Assembly: GCF_003143995.1 (NCBI RefSeq)
Contig: NZ_QFWG01000004.1
Location: 62,001-126,000, forward strand
From: Pseudoglutamicibacter cumminsii
Lineage (GTDB): Bacteria; Actinomycetota; Actinomycetes; Actinomycetales; Micrococcaceae
Direction: 5' to 3'
Length of the DNA: 64,000 nt
Below are positions 1 to 7,764 of this stretch, in pieces; position 1 is the stretch's first letter, and every line of letters starts with the position of its first letter. The notes under the pieces are model-generated. The model had not been told where the DNA came from, made no database searches, and saw only the letters and a list, made by a program, of their open reading frames with translations. Position numbers and translations under genes: made by a program.

Positions 1-241
1 GCAGCAGGAAGCTAGCCGTCGTGAACGCCGCGAGGCTAACGAGTTCCAGCCGGTCTCTCCTGTGTATAAGGCGATCATGTTCGGCCTCATGATCGTGGGC
101 TTGCTGTGGATCGTGACGTTCTATGTTGCCCACATGGTTGGTGTAGGTTTGCCGATCCCGAATATCGGTAACTGGAACATTCTGATTGGCTTCGGCATCG
201 CGATGGCTGGTTTCATCATGATGTTCGGGTGGCGAGAATAG
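1..241 (+). CDS. crgA: Cell division protein CrgA (5' end outside window)
   Basis: Reading from base 2, the frame stays open to a TAG at 239-241 and gives the last 79 residues of a small membrane protein. A charged N-terminal stretch is followed by two membrane segments, one containing FGLMIVGLLWIVTFYVAH and one containing ILIGFGIAMAGFIMMFGW. The segment between them has LPIPNIGNWN, typical of CrgA/WhiP. CrgA is known in actinobacteria as a small divisome protein that recruits septal peptidoglycan enzymes and interacts with FtsZ. The start codon lies before the window. Its position near ppiA and the gyrase genes matches the mycobacterial order. Identification is by motif recognition and is quite firm. 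Confidence 0.9.
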   Translation, partial: QQEASRRERREANEFQPVSPVYKAIMFGLMIVGLLWIVTFYVAHMVGVGLPIPNIGNWNILIGFGIAMAGFIMMFGWRE

Positions 242-265
242 GGTTCTGCACCGCTTTAGATTTGT

Positions 266-309
266 AAGGGGGCGGAGTTCGCTAGTTGAAGTGCGAACTC
301 CGCCCCCTT
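266..309. terminator. Bidirectional terminator between crgA and the SMR gene
   Basis: A perfect 17-bp inverted repeat (266-282 with 293-309) encloses a 10-nt loop. It lies between two convergent genes, crgA on plus and the SMR exporter on minus, so it probably serves both. Confidence 0.85.
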
Positions 310-353
310 CGCTTTAAGCTCTGTCGCTGTATGCACTCTTTTGCGTTGTCACG

Positions 354-671
354 TCAGCTGGAGACGAGTTTGAGCCCGATGACGCACGCGATCATGCCGA
401 TGAGAAGCAGCACTTTGATGATGCTGAAGCTTTCGTCGCCACTGATCATGCCGTAGGCGACGGCCGCCGATGCGCCGATGGATACCCAGATCGCGTAAGC
501 GGATCCGGTGGGCAGGGTTTTCATGGCCCACGCTAGTCCGCCCATCGAGATTGCTGCGGTGATGAAGAAGATGACGGAGGGCCACAGTTTGGTGAAGCCC
601 TCCGATTTTCCGAGGGCTGTTGCCCATACCGCTTCAAAGAGTCCGGACACGATCAGCACGACCCATGCCAT
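354..671 (-). CDS. gdx: SMR-family exporter, guanidinium (Gdx/SugE) subtype
   Basis: The 105-residue protein has four predicted membrane helices, the normal SMR length. The membrane glutamate is E13 in GLFEAVW, and W16, S42, Y59 and W62 are also present; this combination is associated with guanidinium exporters rather than EmrE-like multidrug pumps. The segment FTKLWPS also matches the SugE/Gdx group. Such proteins work as dual-topology dimers exchanging guanidinium for protons across the inner membrane. The gene is alone, not paired as in heteromeric SMRs. A 14-bp tandem repeat lies upstream. I do not see a guanidine riboswitch. Subtype assignment rests on residues; family assignment is firm. 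Confidence 0.88.
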   Translation of the reverse strand: MAWVVLIVSGLFEAVWATALGKSEGFTKLWPSVIFFITAAISMGGLAWAMKTLPTGSAYAIWVSIGASAAVAYGMISGDESFSIIKVLLLIGMIACVIGLKLVSS

Positions 672-728
672 GGTGTTTGCCTATCTTTCGACGTTGTTCT
701 TTGTTGTTCTGAAGGACGATCCTTTTGT

Positions 729-756
729 GAACACAGTATCGAGAACACAGTATCGA
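729..756. repeat. Two perfect tandem copies of a 14-bp unit upstream of gdx
   Basis: GAACACAGTATCGA occurs at 729-742 and again at 743-756, directly abutting. The pair lies 58-85 bp before the gdx start, where an operator or promoter would be expected. Confidence 0.8.
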
Positions 757-935
757 CCTCCGATGTCCGCAGTTTTGGACGAGATCTCCCTGTGGACGTG
801 TGAACTCAAGTTATCCACAGGTGGGGATAAGATGTGTGGATTCAGAAGTCATTTCATAGAAATTCCACAGCAATAGCGCTATTTGCCTGGAATATCAGGG
901 TTTTTCGGTGCTCGAGATGTGAAATGAACTCGTGT

Positions 936-986
936 GAATCACATCGGTGTAAGTTCTCCACACTGTGGAGAACGCATGTGGATAAA
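936..986 (+). repeat. 51-bp direct repeat, copy 1
   Basis: This copy matches 1183-1233 at 45 of 51 positions. It contains a perfect 10-1-10 palindrome, GTTCTCCACA-C-TGTGGAGAAC, at 953-973 and ends in a DnaA box. Confidence 0.8.
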
Positions 987-1182
987 CATAAGTTCAACGG
1001 ATCTTGAAGCGAATTCACCGAAAATCCTCGTTTCTGTCAACACCCGTGAACAAAGTTATCCACAGCTGTGGATCAAATTGGGGATTTCTTCGTACATATC
1101 TTCGCCCGCTCCCAACAACGGACCACAGACGCCCAGGTTTTACAGGATCCCCAACGGATCTTCGAATAGTCTCCACCTATTC

Positions 1183-1233
1183 GAATCACATCGATGTATC
1201 TTGTCCACACTGTGGAGAACTCCTGTGGATAAA
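1183..1233 (+). repeat. 51-bp direct repeat, copy 2
   Basis: Second copy of the 936-986 element, 247 bp downstream. The TCCACA-C-TGTGGA core of the palindrome and the terminal DnaA box are retained. Confidence 0.8.
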
Positions 1234-1234
1234 A

Positions 1235-1264
1235 GAAGTCCCCCGGCTATGTGCCGGGGACTTC
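1235..1264. terminator. Hairpin downstream of the rhomboid gene
   Basis: A 12-bp GC-rich stem with one bulged C and a short loop lies about 60 bp past the rhomboid stop codon. No strong T-tract follows, so terminator function is only probable. Confidence 0.55.
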
Positions 1265-1323
1265 CATTCGCGCTTCGTGGTACGAAGCTTGCTTACGCTT
1301 CGGCTGCGTCTACTAGTCCGCGT

Positions 1324-2097
1324 CTACTGTGTCTGCGCTACTGTGCTCCACTCGGTCGATGATGCGGTAGTCCACTTGACGCCCGCAGCGTAGTTCAGGC
1401 ACACCCACACAATCACTGTTAGGAAGATCCCGTAGATCGCAATTTCCGCGATTCGTCGAGCACCAGCGGTAGCAATACGGTTCCGGGTCACAGCCGGATC
1501 TAGAGCTTCTGGTGAGTGAAAAGCCATGCCGGCACGTTCAAGGACGTAGGGCTGGAACCGTGCGGCGATACCCAGCACGATTCCGGCAATCGCGCCGCCG
1601 AGGTGGCCTTCCCACGAGACGCCTGGCATGAGAACCCCTTGTAGGAACATGATGACCACAACGATGGCGAGGCTCCTGAACGCCGCATTAGCTCCTTTGC
1701 GTAGAACCATGAGCAGTGCGGTGCATAGAGCGAAAATGCCGCCGGAGGCACCTAGCGCTCCGTCGATAGGGCTAGTGAGCAGGACAGTCGCTACGCTTCC
1801 CGCCACGACACCGACCGCGAAGATCGCGATAAACCGTACCGTTCCAACGATTTTCTCGAGCAACAGCCCGATGTACCAGAGCATCAACAGGTTGCTGAGC
1901 AGATGGCTTGAGGGCAGCGTTTCTGTACTGTGCACTACTCCTGAGCTCAGCAGTCTCCACGGCTCTTCAACCACGTAGATGCCGCGGACCACCATGTCTT
2001 CGGTGAAATCGTCAACCGCCAGCTGGACGATGTAGAACACCAGCAATACAGCGGTGATGATGATGGTGCCTGGTACGCGCATCCATAGTTTTTGCAT
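1324..2097 (-). CDS. Rhomboid family intramembrane serine protease
   Basis: The 257-residue multi-pass membrane protein carries the rhomboid catalytic dyad: serine S118 in GASGG and histidine H165 in GHLGG. The HLLSN motif (H65, N69) matches the conserved oxyanion-side residues of the family. Rhomboids cleave substrates within or next to membrane helices; the substrate here is unknown. A rhomboid gene beside a cyclophilin gene near the gyrase genes is common in Micrococcales. The ATG at 2097 gives a short N-terminus running straight into the first helix, which is plausible. It reads in the same direction as the cyclophilin gene but a terminator hairpin separates them. Confidence 0.92.
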   Translation of the reverse strand: MQKLWMRVPGTIIITAVLLVFYIVQLAVDDFTEDMVVRGIYVVEEPWRLLSSGVVHSTETLPSSHLLSNLLMLWYIGLLLEKIVGTVRFIAIFAVGVVAGSVATVLLTSPIDGALGASGGIFALCTALLMVLRKGANAAFRSLAIVVVIMFLQGVLMPGVSWEGHLGGAIAGIVLGIAARFQPYVLERAGMAFHSPEALDPAVTRNRIATAGARRIAEIAIYGIFLTVIVWVCLNYAAGVKWTTASSTEWSTVAQTQ

Positions 2098-2140
2098 CGA
2101 TGTACCCGTTCGTTAGCTCGGCAAGAGTGCCCGGTTAACA

Positions 2141-2179
2141 GCAGGTGCCCCGGAGCCATGACAGCACCGGGGCACCTGC
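2141..2179 (-). terminator. Terminator after the cyclophilin gene
   Basis: A perfect 13-bp inverted repeat, GCAGGTGCCCCGG with its complement, encloses a 13-nt loop immediately downstream of the cyclophilin stop codon on the minus strand. Confidence 0.75.
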
Positions 2180-2192
2180 ACAAGCTTCAGGT

Positions 2193-2735
2193 TTAGAGCT
2201 TCTTGATGTCGATCGAGGAGATAACGACGTCCTCGAGCGGCTTATCTGCAGGGTCAGTTGCGACAGAGTTGAGCTTGTCGACAACAGCCTTGGAATCCTC
2301 ATCCACTACTTCACCGAAGATGGTGTGGTTGCCCTGCAGCCACGTGGTTGGGACGGTCGTGATGAAGAACTGGGATCCGTTCGTGCCGCGGCCCATGCGC
2401 TTGCCTGCGTTGGCCATCGCGAGCTTGTATGGCTCAGCGAACGTGAGTTCTGGGTGGATCTCGTCGTCGAACTGGTAGCCCGGTCCGCCGATGCCGCGAC
2501 CAAGTGGGTCGCCACCCTGGATCATGAAGTCCTTGATGATGCGGTGGAAGATGGTGCCGTTGTACAGCGGGGTGCCCTTGCGAGCTTCACCCGTTGCAGG
2601 GTCGGTCCATTCCTTCTCACCCGTGGCCAGGCCAACGAAGTTCTCCACAGTCTGCGGAGCGTGGTTACCGAACAAGTTCAGGACGACGTCGCCCAGGCTT
2701 GTATGAATAGTTGCTTCATGCGTTGCAATGCTCAT
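2193..2735 (-). CDS. ppiA: Peptidyl-prolyl cis-trans isomerase, cyclophilin type
   Basis: The cyclophilin catalytic core is clear: FHRIIKDFMIQGGD (the active-site arginine region), NGSQFFIT, and W..NHTIFGEV. The enzyme accelerates proline cis-trans isomerisation during protein folding; there is no signal peptide, so it is predicted cytoplasmic. The open frame extends to an ATG at 2765, but the ATG at 2735 (MSIATHEATIHT) matches the start usual for close homologues and gives the standard length of 180 residues, so I chose it. The gene matches M. tuberculosis ppiA in position. A hairpin follows the stop codon. Confidence 0.92.
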   Translation of the reverse strand: MSIATHEATIHTSLGDVVLNLFGNHAPQTVENFVGLATGEKEWTDPATGEARKGTPLYNGTIFHRIIKDFMIQGGDPLGRGIGGPGYQFDDEIHPELTFAEPYKLAMANAGKRMGRGTNGSQFFITTVPTTWLQGNHTIFGEVVDEDSKAVVDKLNSVATDPADKPLEDVVISSIDIKKL

Positions 2736-2911
2736 GCTTCCCATCATCCCATGAGGTGCCGGCATTTATATTGCCGAATCATACGCGTTGAGTGAACAGG
2801 TTGGTGCAAGTTCCGCGAAACCCAACACATCGGCCCGTTTTCCGTCTAGGGTGAAGATATGGAACAACGTCCACGGACAGGTGGGCGAACTACTAAAACA
2901 GGAGAGCAGTC

Positions 2912-3826
2912 ATGAAAGACCGTTCAGTTAAGAAGGCAGAAGGCGCTATCGCGAACACTGTCGAAAATGTACGCGAATGGGCTGCTCCCAAGCTCCATGC
3001 GGCTACCGAAGCGCTTGCTCACGGCTACGAGCAGGTTTCCCCGGTTATTGCCGATGGTCTGAACACCGCGAAGGAGAAGGCAGCAGACATGTTGGAAAAG
3101 GTTCAGGACGACGTCGTCCCAGCGGCTAAGGACTTCGCCTCCCGTGCGCAGGAGTCCGCTAGCGAGACCTTCACTAACGCTAAGACGAAGGCAACTGAGT
3201 TGGCAGCGCAGGCTCAGGCTGGCGCGAACGCTGGCCGTGCGGAGCTCGAGAAGTCCGCTAAGAAGGCTAAGAAGGGCAAGAAGGTGTCCAAGCGTCAGCT
3301 GAAGAAGCAGGCTCAGAAGGCTGCTCAGGCAGCTAAGAAGGCGGCCGCTAAGGAACGTAAGAAGCAGAAGAAGTCTGGCGGTAAGAAGTTCTTCTTGTTC
3401 GTCCTCTTCGCCGCGATCGGTGCGGCTGTTGTTGCTGCATGGCGTGCTTCCCGCCCGGTGGAGGATCCATGGAAGAACCCTGCTCCTAAGGAGAAGGCTC
3501 CAACGCTGGCTTCGAAGCCAGCCGCTCAGAAGGAGTCGACTGTCGATAAGGCTAAGGACGCCGCCAAGACCGCTGTCGATGCTGCCAAGGACAAGGCAGC
3601 AGACATCAAGGACAAGGTCACCAGCGACGACGCTAAGGAGTCCGCGAAGGAGACCGCTGACAAGGCTAAGGACGCCGCTAAGACGGGTTTCGATGCCGCT
3701 AAGGACAAGGCAGCGGACGTCAAGGAGAAGGTGACTGGCGAGAAGCCAAAGGAGTCCGGCCGCCGCGCTGCTGAGCAGCCTCTGAAGGACGCAAACACCG
3801 GTTCGGATAACCCACTGAACAAGTAA
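2912..3826 (+). CDS. Lys/Ala-rich single-pass membrane protein with internal repeats
   Basis: No function is recognised. The 304-residue protein starts at an ATG with a good ribosome-binding site (GGAGAG at 2901-2906). The N-terminal half is predicted helical and amphipathic, rich in K, A, E and D. A very basic stretch (about residues 115-155) precedes one membrane segment, KFFLFVLFAAIGAAVVAAW, at about 159-177. The C-terminal third has two near-identical repeats of about 38 residues built on DKAKDAAKT..DAAKDKAAD.KEKVT, resembling LEA, apolipophorin or YtxH-like coiled proteins. The repeats invite size variation between strains. A stress-related or envelope-scaffold role is possible but unproven. 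Confidence 0.8.
   Translation: MKDRSVKKAEGAIANTVENVREWAAPKLHAATEALAHGYEQVSPVIADGLNTAKEKAADMLEKVQDDVVPAAKDFASRAQESASETFTNAKTKATELAAQAQAGANAGRAELEKSAKKAKKGKKVSKRQLKKQAQKAAQAAKKAAAKERKKQKKSGGKKFFLFVLFAAIGAAVVAAWRASRPVEDPWKNPAPKEKAPTLASKPAAQKESTVDKAKDAAKTAVDAAKDKAADIKDKVTSDDAKESAKETADKAKDAAKTGFDAAKDKAADVKEKVTGEKPKESGRRAAEQPLKDANTGSDNPLNK
3546..3754 (+). repeat. Two in-frame coding repeats of about 38 codons
   Basis: The segments beginning near 3546 and 3660 encode nearly the same lysine/alanine peptide and are also highly similar as DNA, with differences mostly at silent or conservative positions. Confidence 0.75.
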
Positions 3827-3854
3827 GCGTTTTCTACGCCTCACAGGCGTACCC

Positions 3855-3892
3855 GAAGGCCCCTGCCACCACAACCGGTGGCGGGGGCCTTC
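3855..3892 (+). terminator. Terminator after the Lys/Ala-rich protein gene
   Basis: A 16-bp stem with one G-T pair and a 6-nt loop is followed by TTCT, typical of an intrinsic terminator. Confidence 0.85.
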
Positions 3893-3957
3893 TTCTATAG
3901 CTGTCTTCTTCTATGTCCTGTTGCAGCGCCTAATAATGGCAGTGTCTTAAATGATTG

Positions 3958-3990
3958 AGGCCCGGATGATCTTTCCGATCTTCCGGGCCT
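3958..3990 (-). terminator. Terminator of the tRNA-Ile/tRNA-Ala transcript
   Basis: AGGCCCGGA and TCCGGGCCT form a perfect 9-bp stem directly 3' of tRNA-Ala on the minus strand, followed in that direction by an A/T-rich stretch. Confidence 0.75.
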
Positions 3991-3999
3991 CTCACTTTG

Positions 4000-4072
4000 T
4001 GGAGGATAGGGGACTCGAACCCCTAACCCTCTGCTTGCAAAGCAGATGCGCTACCAATTGCGCCAATCCCCC
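4000..4072 (-). tRNA. tRNA-Ala (anticodon TGC)
   Basis: The 73-nt RNA folds into a complete cloverleaf: acceptor GGGGGAT paired with ATCCTCC (one G-T pair), D-arm GCGCAATTGGTAGCGC, anticodon arm CTGCTTTGCAAGCAG with anticodon TGC, and T-arm AGGGGTTCGAGTCCCCT. The discriminator base is A and CCA is not encoded. It follows tRNA-Ile on the same strand with only a short spacer, so the two are probably one transcript. Confidence 0.97.
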
Positions 4073-4076
4073 ATGG

Positions 4077-4150
4077 TGGGCGTACCTGGAATTGAACCAG
4101 GGACCTCATCGTTATCAGCGATGCGCTCTAACCGTCTGAGCTATACGCCC
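4077..4150 (-). tRNA. tRNA-Ile (anticodon GAT)
   Basis: The 74-nt cloverleaf has acceptor GGGCGTA paired with TACGCCC, anticodon arm ATCGCTGATAACGAT with anticodon GAT, and T-arm CCTGGTTCAATTCCAGG. The 3' CCA is encoded at 4074-4076. The tRNA-Ile/tRNA-Ala pair downstream of gyrA is a widespread actinobacterial arrangement. The 279 bp before it (4151-4429) are relatively A/T-rich and probably hold the tRNA promoter; I see no gene there. Confidence 0.97.
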
Positions 4151-4429
4151 GCACCATTTCCGCTAAGGAATGTTTCCTCAGAAGATTCTATTCCTAGAAT
4201 CTCTAGGAACCAAATCGACTGTGAACAAAATCGAAACGAAACTCTATCTCGAAAGACTATTCGTTTTTCTTTATTCACCGGGAGCTTCTTGACGAAGTCC
4301 CTGAGTTGTTTCCTTAGCAGGAGCAACGTTGAAAAACTCTACCTGGTTTCTTCGGAAGTTCCAAATCGAACGAGGTGTGATGTGAAACTCACGTGAACCA
4401 GACGAGGCCGCCAACGTCACTGCAGGCGT

Positions 4430-4981
4430 CTAGTCATCAGTCAATGTTACCGTAATTCCGCCAACAAGGGAAGATGACAAGTTATAGATCACCGCTGCGA
4501 CCATCGCTAGAACCGTCAACAGGATCACGTTCACAACCGCGATAATCACCGCGAAGCTCGTCACGTTACCCATCGAAACGTAGTCCTTGACGTCGAACTT
4601 CTTGCCCTCACCCATGATCGTGGCCAAGAAGTTATTGATCTGATCAAGAACACCAGCGACGTCGAAAATAGCCCAGAGCACCACGGTAGCGACGACCGTG
4701 ACAACACCCAGAGCCACCGAAAGCAAGAACGCAAGCTTCAAAACGCTCCAGATGTCCACCTTGGACACCATGAGCCGAGCCTTACGCACCTTGGCCTTAG
4801 GCGCTGGACGCACCAACGTAGGGTTACCGCCACGAGCGGCCGCAGGACGGGCACCAGCAGGGCGAGCCCCCGACGACGCCGGACGAGCCTTCGCTTGCGA
4901 GCTCACCGTTTGCGGGGCCGGCCGACCCCTTCCACTTGATGCCTGAGGGCGTTGCTCACCAGGCTTCTTTGAGGTACTCAC
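4430..4981 (-). CDS. DUF3566 domain membrane protein
   Basis: The first 70 or so residues of this 183-residue protein are disordered and rich in A, P, R, S and G. The DUF3566 region follows: the motif [16 protein letters not shown], a membrane helix, the segment [11 protein letters not shown], and a second membrane helix near the C-terminus. The gene starts with GTG and overlaps the gyrA stop codon by 4 nt (GTGA), which indicates translational coupling. The same gene follows gyrA in mycobacteria and most other actinobacteria. Its function is not established; location beside gyrA is the main clue. Confidence 0.9.
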   Translation of the reverse strand: MSTSKKPGEQRPQASSGRGRPAPQTVSSQAKARPASSGARPAGARPAAARGGNPTLVRPAPKAKVRKARLMVSKVDIWSVLKLAFLLSVALGVVTVVATVVLWAIFDVAGVLDQINNFLATIMGEGKKFDVKDYVSMGNVTSFAVIIAVVNVILLTVLAMVAAVIYNLSSSLVGGITVTLTDD

Positions 4982-7650
4982 TCGTCTCCTCCGTCAGTTG
5001 GCTCCGAATCAGCGCTTTCGCCCTGACCTTCTGTCTGCACTTCAGCAACTGTACCCGCTTCAGTGCCCTCGACGTCTACATCTGACGATTCAGCCTCGGC
5101 ATCATCGCCGGCTTCCTCGCCCGCAGCTTCAAGGTCATGGTTAGCATTCTTCGCAACAGCAAGGATGTGATCCTTCTTATCCGGCTTAGCGAAAATCACA
5201 CCCATCGTGTCACGGCCCGTAGGCGAAACCTGGCTCACAGCCGTCCGGACAACCTTGCCAGACTGCATCACAACCAGGATCTCGTCGTCTTCCTGAACAA
5301 CCTTGAAGCCGACCAGCTCACCACGGTCTTCCGGCAGGTTCGCAACCTTAATGCCGAGGCCGCCACGGCCCTGAACACGGTAATCCGAAACCGGGCTGCG
5401 CTTGGCGTAACCGCTGTCAGTCACGGTGAAGACGAACGATGACTCGTCGTCACGCACAACGCTCATTCCCAGCAGTTCATCGCCGGCACGGAACTTCATG
5501 CCCGTGACACCAGAGGTCGCGCGACCCATCGGACGAAGAGCCTCGTCAGTCGCCGTGAAACGAACCGACATACCCTTCTTCGAAACCAGCATCAGGTCAT
5601 CATGCTCGCTCGCCAAACCAGCCGAAACGAGCTCGTCACCCTCACGCAGATTCACTGCGATCACACCGGCCGTACGGTTCGTGTCGTACTCCTCCAAACG
5701 AGTCTTCTTGACCAAACCATTACGGGTCGCCAAAACCAGGTACGGCGCCTGCTCGTAATTCTCGAGCGCCAAAACCTGCTGGATCTGCTCACCCGGCTGG
5801 AAAGCCAACACATTCGCGACATGCTGGCCACGCGCATCGCGCGCCGCCTCCGCCAATTCATAGCACTTCAAGCGGTACACGCGGCCGAAGTTAGTGAAGA
5901 ACGCAATCCAATGGTGGGTCGTGGTCACAAAGAAATGCTCCACAACATCCTGGCCACGCAACTGCGCGCCACGAATACCCTTACCGCCACGATTCTGCGC
6001 ACGGTAATTATCCGAACGGGTCCGCTTGACATAGCCACCCTGGGTGATCGTGACAACCATTTCCTCAACAGGGATCAAATCCTCAACAGACATATCCCCG
6101 TCATAGCCACGGACAATCTCCGTGCGGCGGTCATCACCGAAACGCTCAACAATATCCGTGAGCTCCTCAGAGATCACCTCACGCTGCAGCGTCTCCGACG
6201 CAAGGATGCGCTCGTAACCAGCGATCTCCTCCATCAGGGCGTCATACGTGTCCTGAATCTTCTGACGCTCCAACGCAGCCAAGCGGCGCAACTGCATATC
6301 CAGAATCGCGTTCGCCTGATCATCATCGATCCCCAAAAGCTTCTTCAAGCCCTCACGCGACTCATCAACAGTCGGCGACTTACGGATCAACGCGATCACG
6401 TCATCGAGCACATCCAGAGCCATCAACAAAGCAACCTGAATATGCGCCAAAGCCTTGGCCTTCTTCAAACGATGCTTAGTGCGGCGGACAATCACATCGA
6501 TCTGGTGATTAATCCAGTGAATAATGAACGCATCCAGCGAAAGCGTGCGCGGAACACCATCCACAAGCGCCAACATGTTCGCCGAGAAGTTCTGCTGCAG
6601 CTCCGTGTGCTTATACAGGTTGTTCAAAACAACCTTCGGCACAGCATCCCGCTTCAGAACAATCACCAAACGCTGACCAGTACGGCCAGACGTCTCATCC
6701 CGGAGATCCGCGATGCCCTGAATCTTGTGATCCTTCACAAGATCAGCGATCTTAATCGCCAAATTATCCGGGTTCGCCTGATACGGAAGCTCAGTCACAA
6801 CCAAGCACGTACGGCCGTCGATCTCCTCGACATTAACCACCGCACGCATCGGGATAGAACCGCGACCAGTGCGGTACATATCCTCAATACCCTTACGACC
6901 CAAAATACGGGCGCCCGTAGGGAAGTCCGGGCCCTGAATGCGCTGCATCAGCGCCTCAAGCAACTCCTCACGGCTCGCATCCGGATGCTGCAGAGCCCAC
7001 TGCACACCATCCGCAAGCTCACGCATATTATGCGGAGGAATGTTCGTGGCCATACCAACGGCAATACCGGCCGAACCATTAGCCAACAGGTTCGGGAAAC
7101 GAGCCGGCAGAACAGTCGGCTCCTGGTTCTTACCGTCATAGTTCGGCATGAAATCCACGGTGTCCTCGTGGATATCCCGAACCATCTCCATAGCCAACGG
7201 AGCCATCTTCGTCTCCGTATAACGAGGAGCCGCAGCACCATCGTTACCCGGCGAACCAAAGTTACCCTGGCCCGTAGCCAACGGATAACGCATGACCCAG
7301 TCCTGAGTCAGACGCACCAACGTGTCATAAATCGCGGAGTCACCGTGCGGGTGGAAGTGACCCATCACCTCACCAACGACACGGGCACACTTGTTGAACC
7401 CGCGGTCCGGACGGTACCCGCCGTCATACATCGCGTAAATCACGCGACGGTGCACCGGCTTCAAACCATCACGCACATCCGGCAACGCGCGACCAACAAT
7501 GACAGCCATCGCATAGTCAAGATATGACTGCTGCATCTCAGTCTGCAGGTCAACCTGCGAAACACGGTCACCAGCAACCACCGCAGGAGCCAAAGACTCC
7601 CCAGCGCCCTCAGCGTTCATATCCGGATCAGGAGTGTTGTTCTCGCTCAT
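4978..7650 (-). CDS. gyrA: DNA gyrase subunit A
   Basis: GyrA forms the A2B2 gyrase with GyrB and carries out the DNA cleavage and rejoining steps of negative supercoiling. The 890-residue protein shows the winged-helix/tower core with catalytic tyrosine Y144 (APRYTE). The quinolone-determining region [14 protein letters not shown] keeps serine S105 and aspartate D109, the residues usual in susceptible strains. The C-terminal beta-pinwheel contains a GyrA-box variant, QNRGGKG, in place of QRRGGKG. The last 50 or so residues are an acidic tail (E, D, G, S). It lies downstream of gyrB with a 114-bp gap, so it may be co-transcribed or have its own promoter. Confidence 0.98.
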   Translation of the reverse strand: MSENNTPDPDMNAEGAGESLAPAVVAGDRVSQVDLQTEMQQSYLDYAMAVIVGRALPDVRDGLKPVHRRVIYAMYDGGYRPDRGFNKCARVVGEVMGHFHPHGDSAIYDTLVRLTQDWVMRYPLATGQGNFGSPGNDGAAAPRYTETKMAPLAMEMVRDIHEDTVDFMPNYDGKNQEPTVLPARFPNLLANGSAGIAVGMATNIPPHNMRELADGVQWALQHPDASREELLEALMQRIQGPDFPTGARILGRKGIEDMYRTGRGSIPMRAVVNVEEIDGRTCLVVTELPYQANPDNLAIKIADLVKDHKIQGIADLRDETSGRTGQRLVIVLKRDAVPKVVLNNLYKHTELQQNFSANMLALVDGVPRTLSLDAFIIHWINHQIDVIVRRTKHRLKKAKALAHIQVALLMALDVLDDVIALIRKSPTVDESREGLKKLLGIDDDQANAILDMQLRRLAALERQKIQDTYDALMEEIAGYERILASETLQREVISEELTDIVERFGDDRRTEIVRGYDGDMSVEDLIPVEEMVVTITQGGYVKRTRSDNYRAQNRGGKGIRGAQLRGQDVVEHFFVTTTHHWIAFFTNFGRVYRLKCYELAEAARDARGQHVANVLAFQPGEQIQQVLALENYEQAPYLVLATRNGLVKKTRLEEYDTNRTAGVIAVNLREGDELVSAGLASEHDDLMLVSKKGMSVRFTATDEALRPMGRATSGVTGMKFRAGDELLGMSVVRDDESSFVFTVTDSGYAKRSPVSDYRVQGRGGLGIKVANLPEDRGELVGFKVVQEDDEILVVMQSGKVVRTAVSQVSPTGRDTMGVIFAKPDKKDHILAVAKNANHDLEAAGEEAGDDAEAESSDVDVEGTEAGTVAEVQTEGQGESADSEPTDGGDE

Positions 7651-7764
7651 CGAATTACAGCTTCTTCCTTAGCCTCAACGTCCAAAAGTCTTCCTCAGCA
7701 ACAACGCCACCGTGACAACCACATCGTCGGCTTACACCGTGTAGCGCCGTGCACCCTGACGAAC

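Larger units (their letters stand above)
781..1233. other. DnaA-box cluster in a gene-free region (possible DnaA titration or origin-like locus)
   Basis: The 652-bp gap between gdx and the rhomboid gene (672-1323) carries no convincing gene. It contains four perfect DnaA boxes: TTATCCACA at 811-819 and 1056-1064, and its complement TGTGGATAA at 977-985 and 1224-1232. One-mismatch versions occur at 822-830, 1068-1076 and 1201-1209. Box density is at least that of the dnaA-dnaN gap 12 kb away. Boxes are seen directly; a role in DnaA titration, DnaA reactivation or initiation is inference. Confidence 0.65.

Noticed and set aside
672-780. Guanidine riboswitch upstream of gdx
   Set aside because: I looked for guanidine-I, -II and -III core sequences on the minus strand and saw none; only a tandem repeat is present.
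934-1393. Two overlapping plus-strand frames in the DnaA-box region
   Set aside because: They run through repeated DnaA boxes and a hairpin, lack ribosome-binding sites, and run into the convergent rhomboid gene.
5602-7527. 641-codon open frame antisense to gyrA
   Set aside because: It is the mirror of the gyrA reading frame and its product has no recognisable motif.
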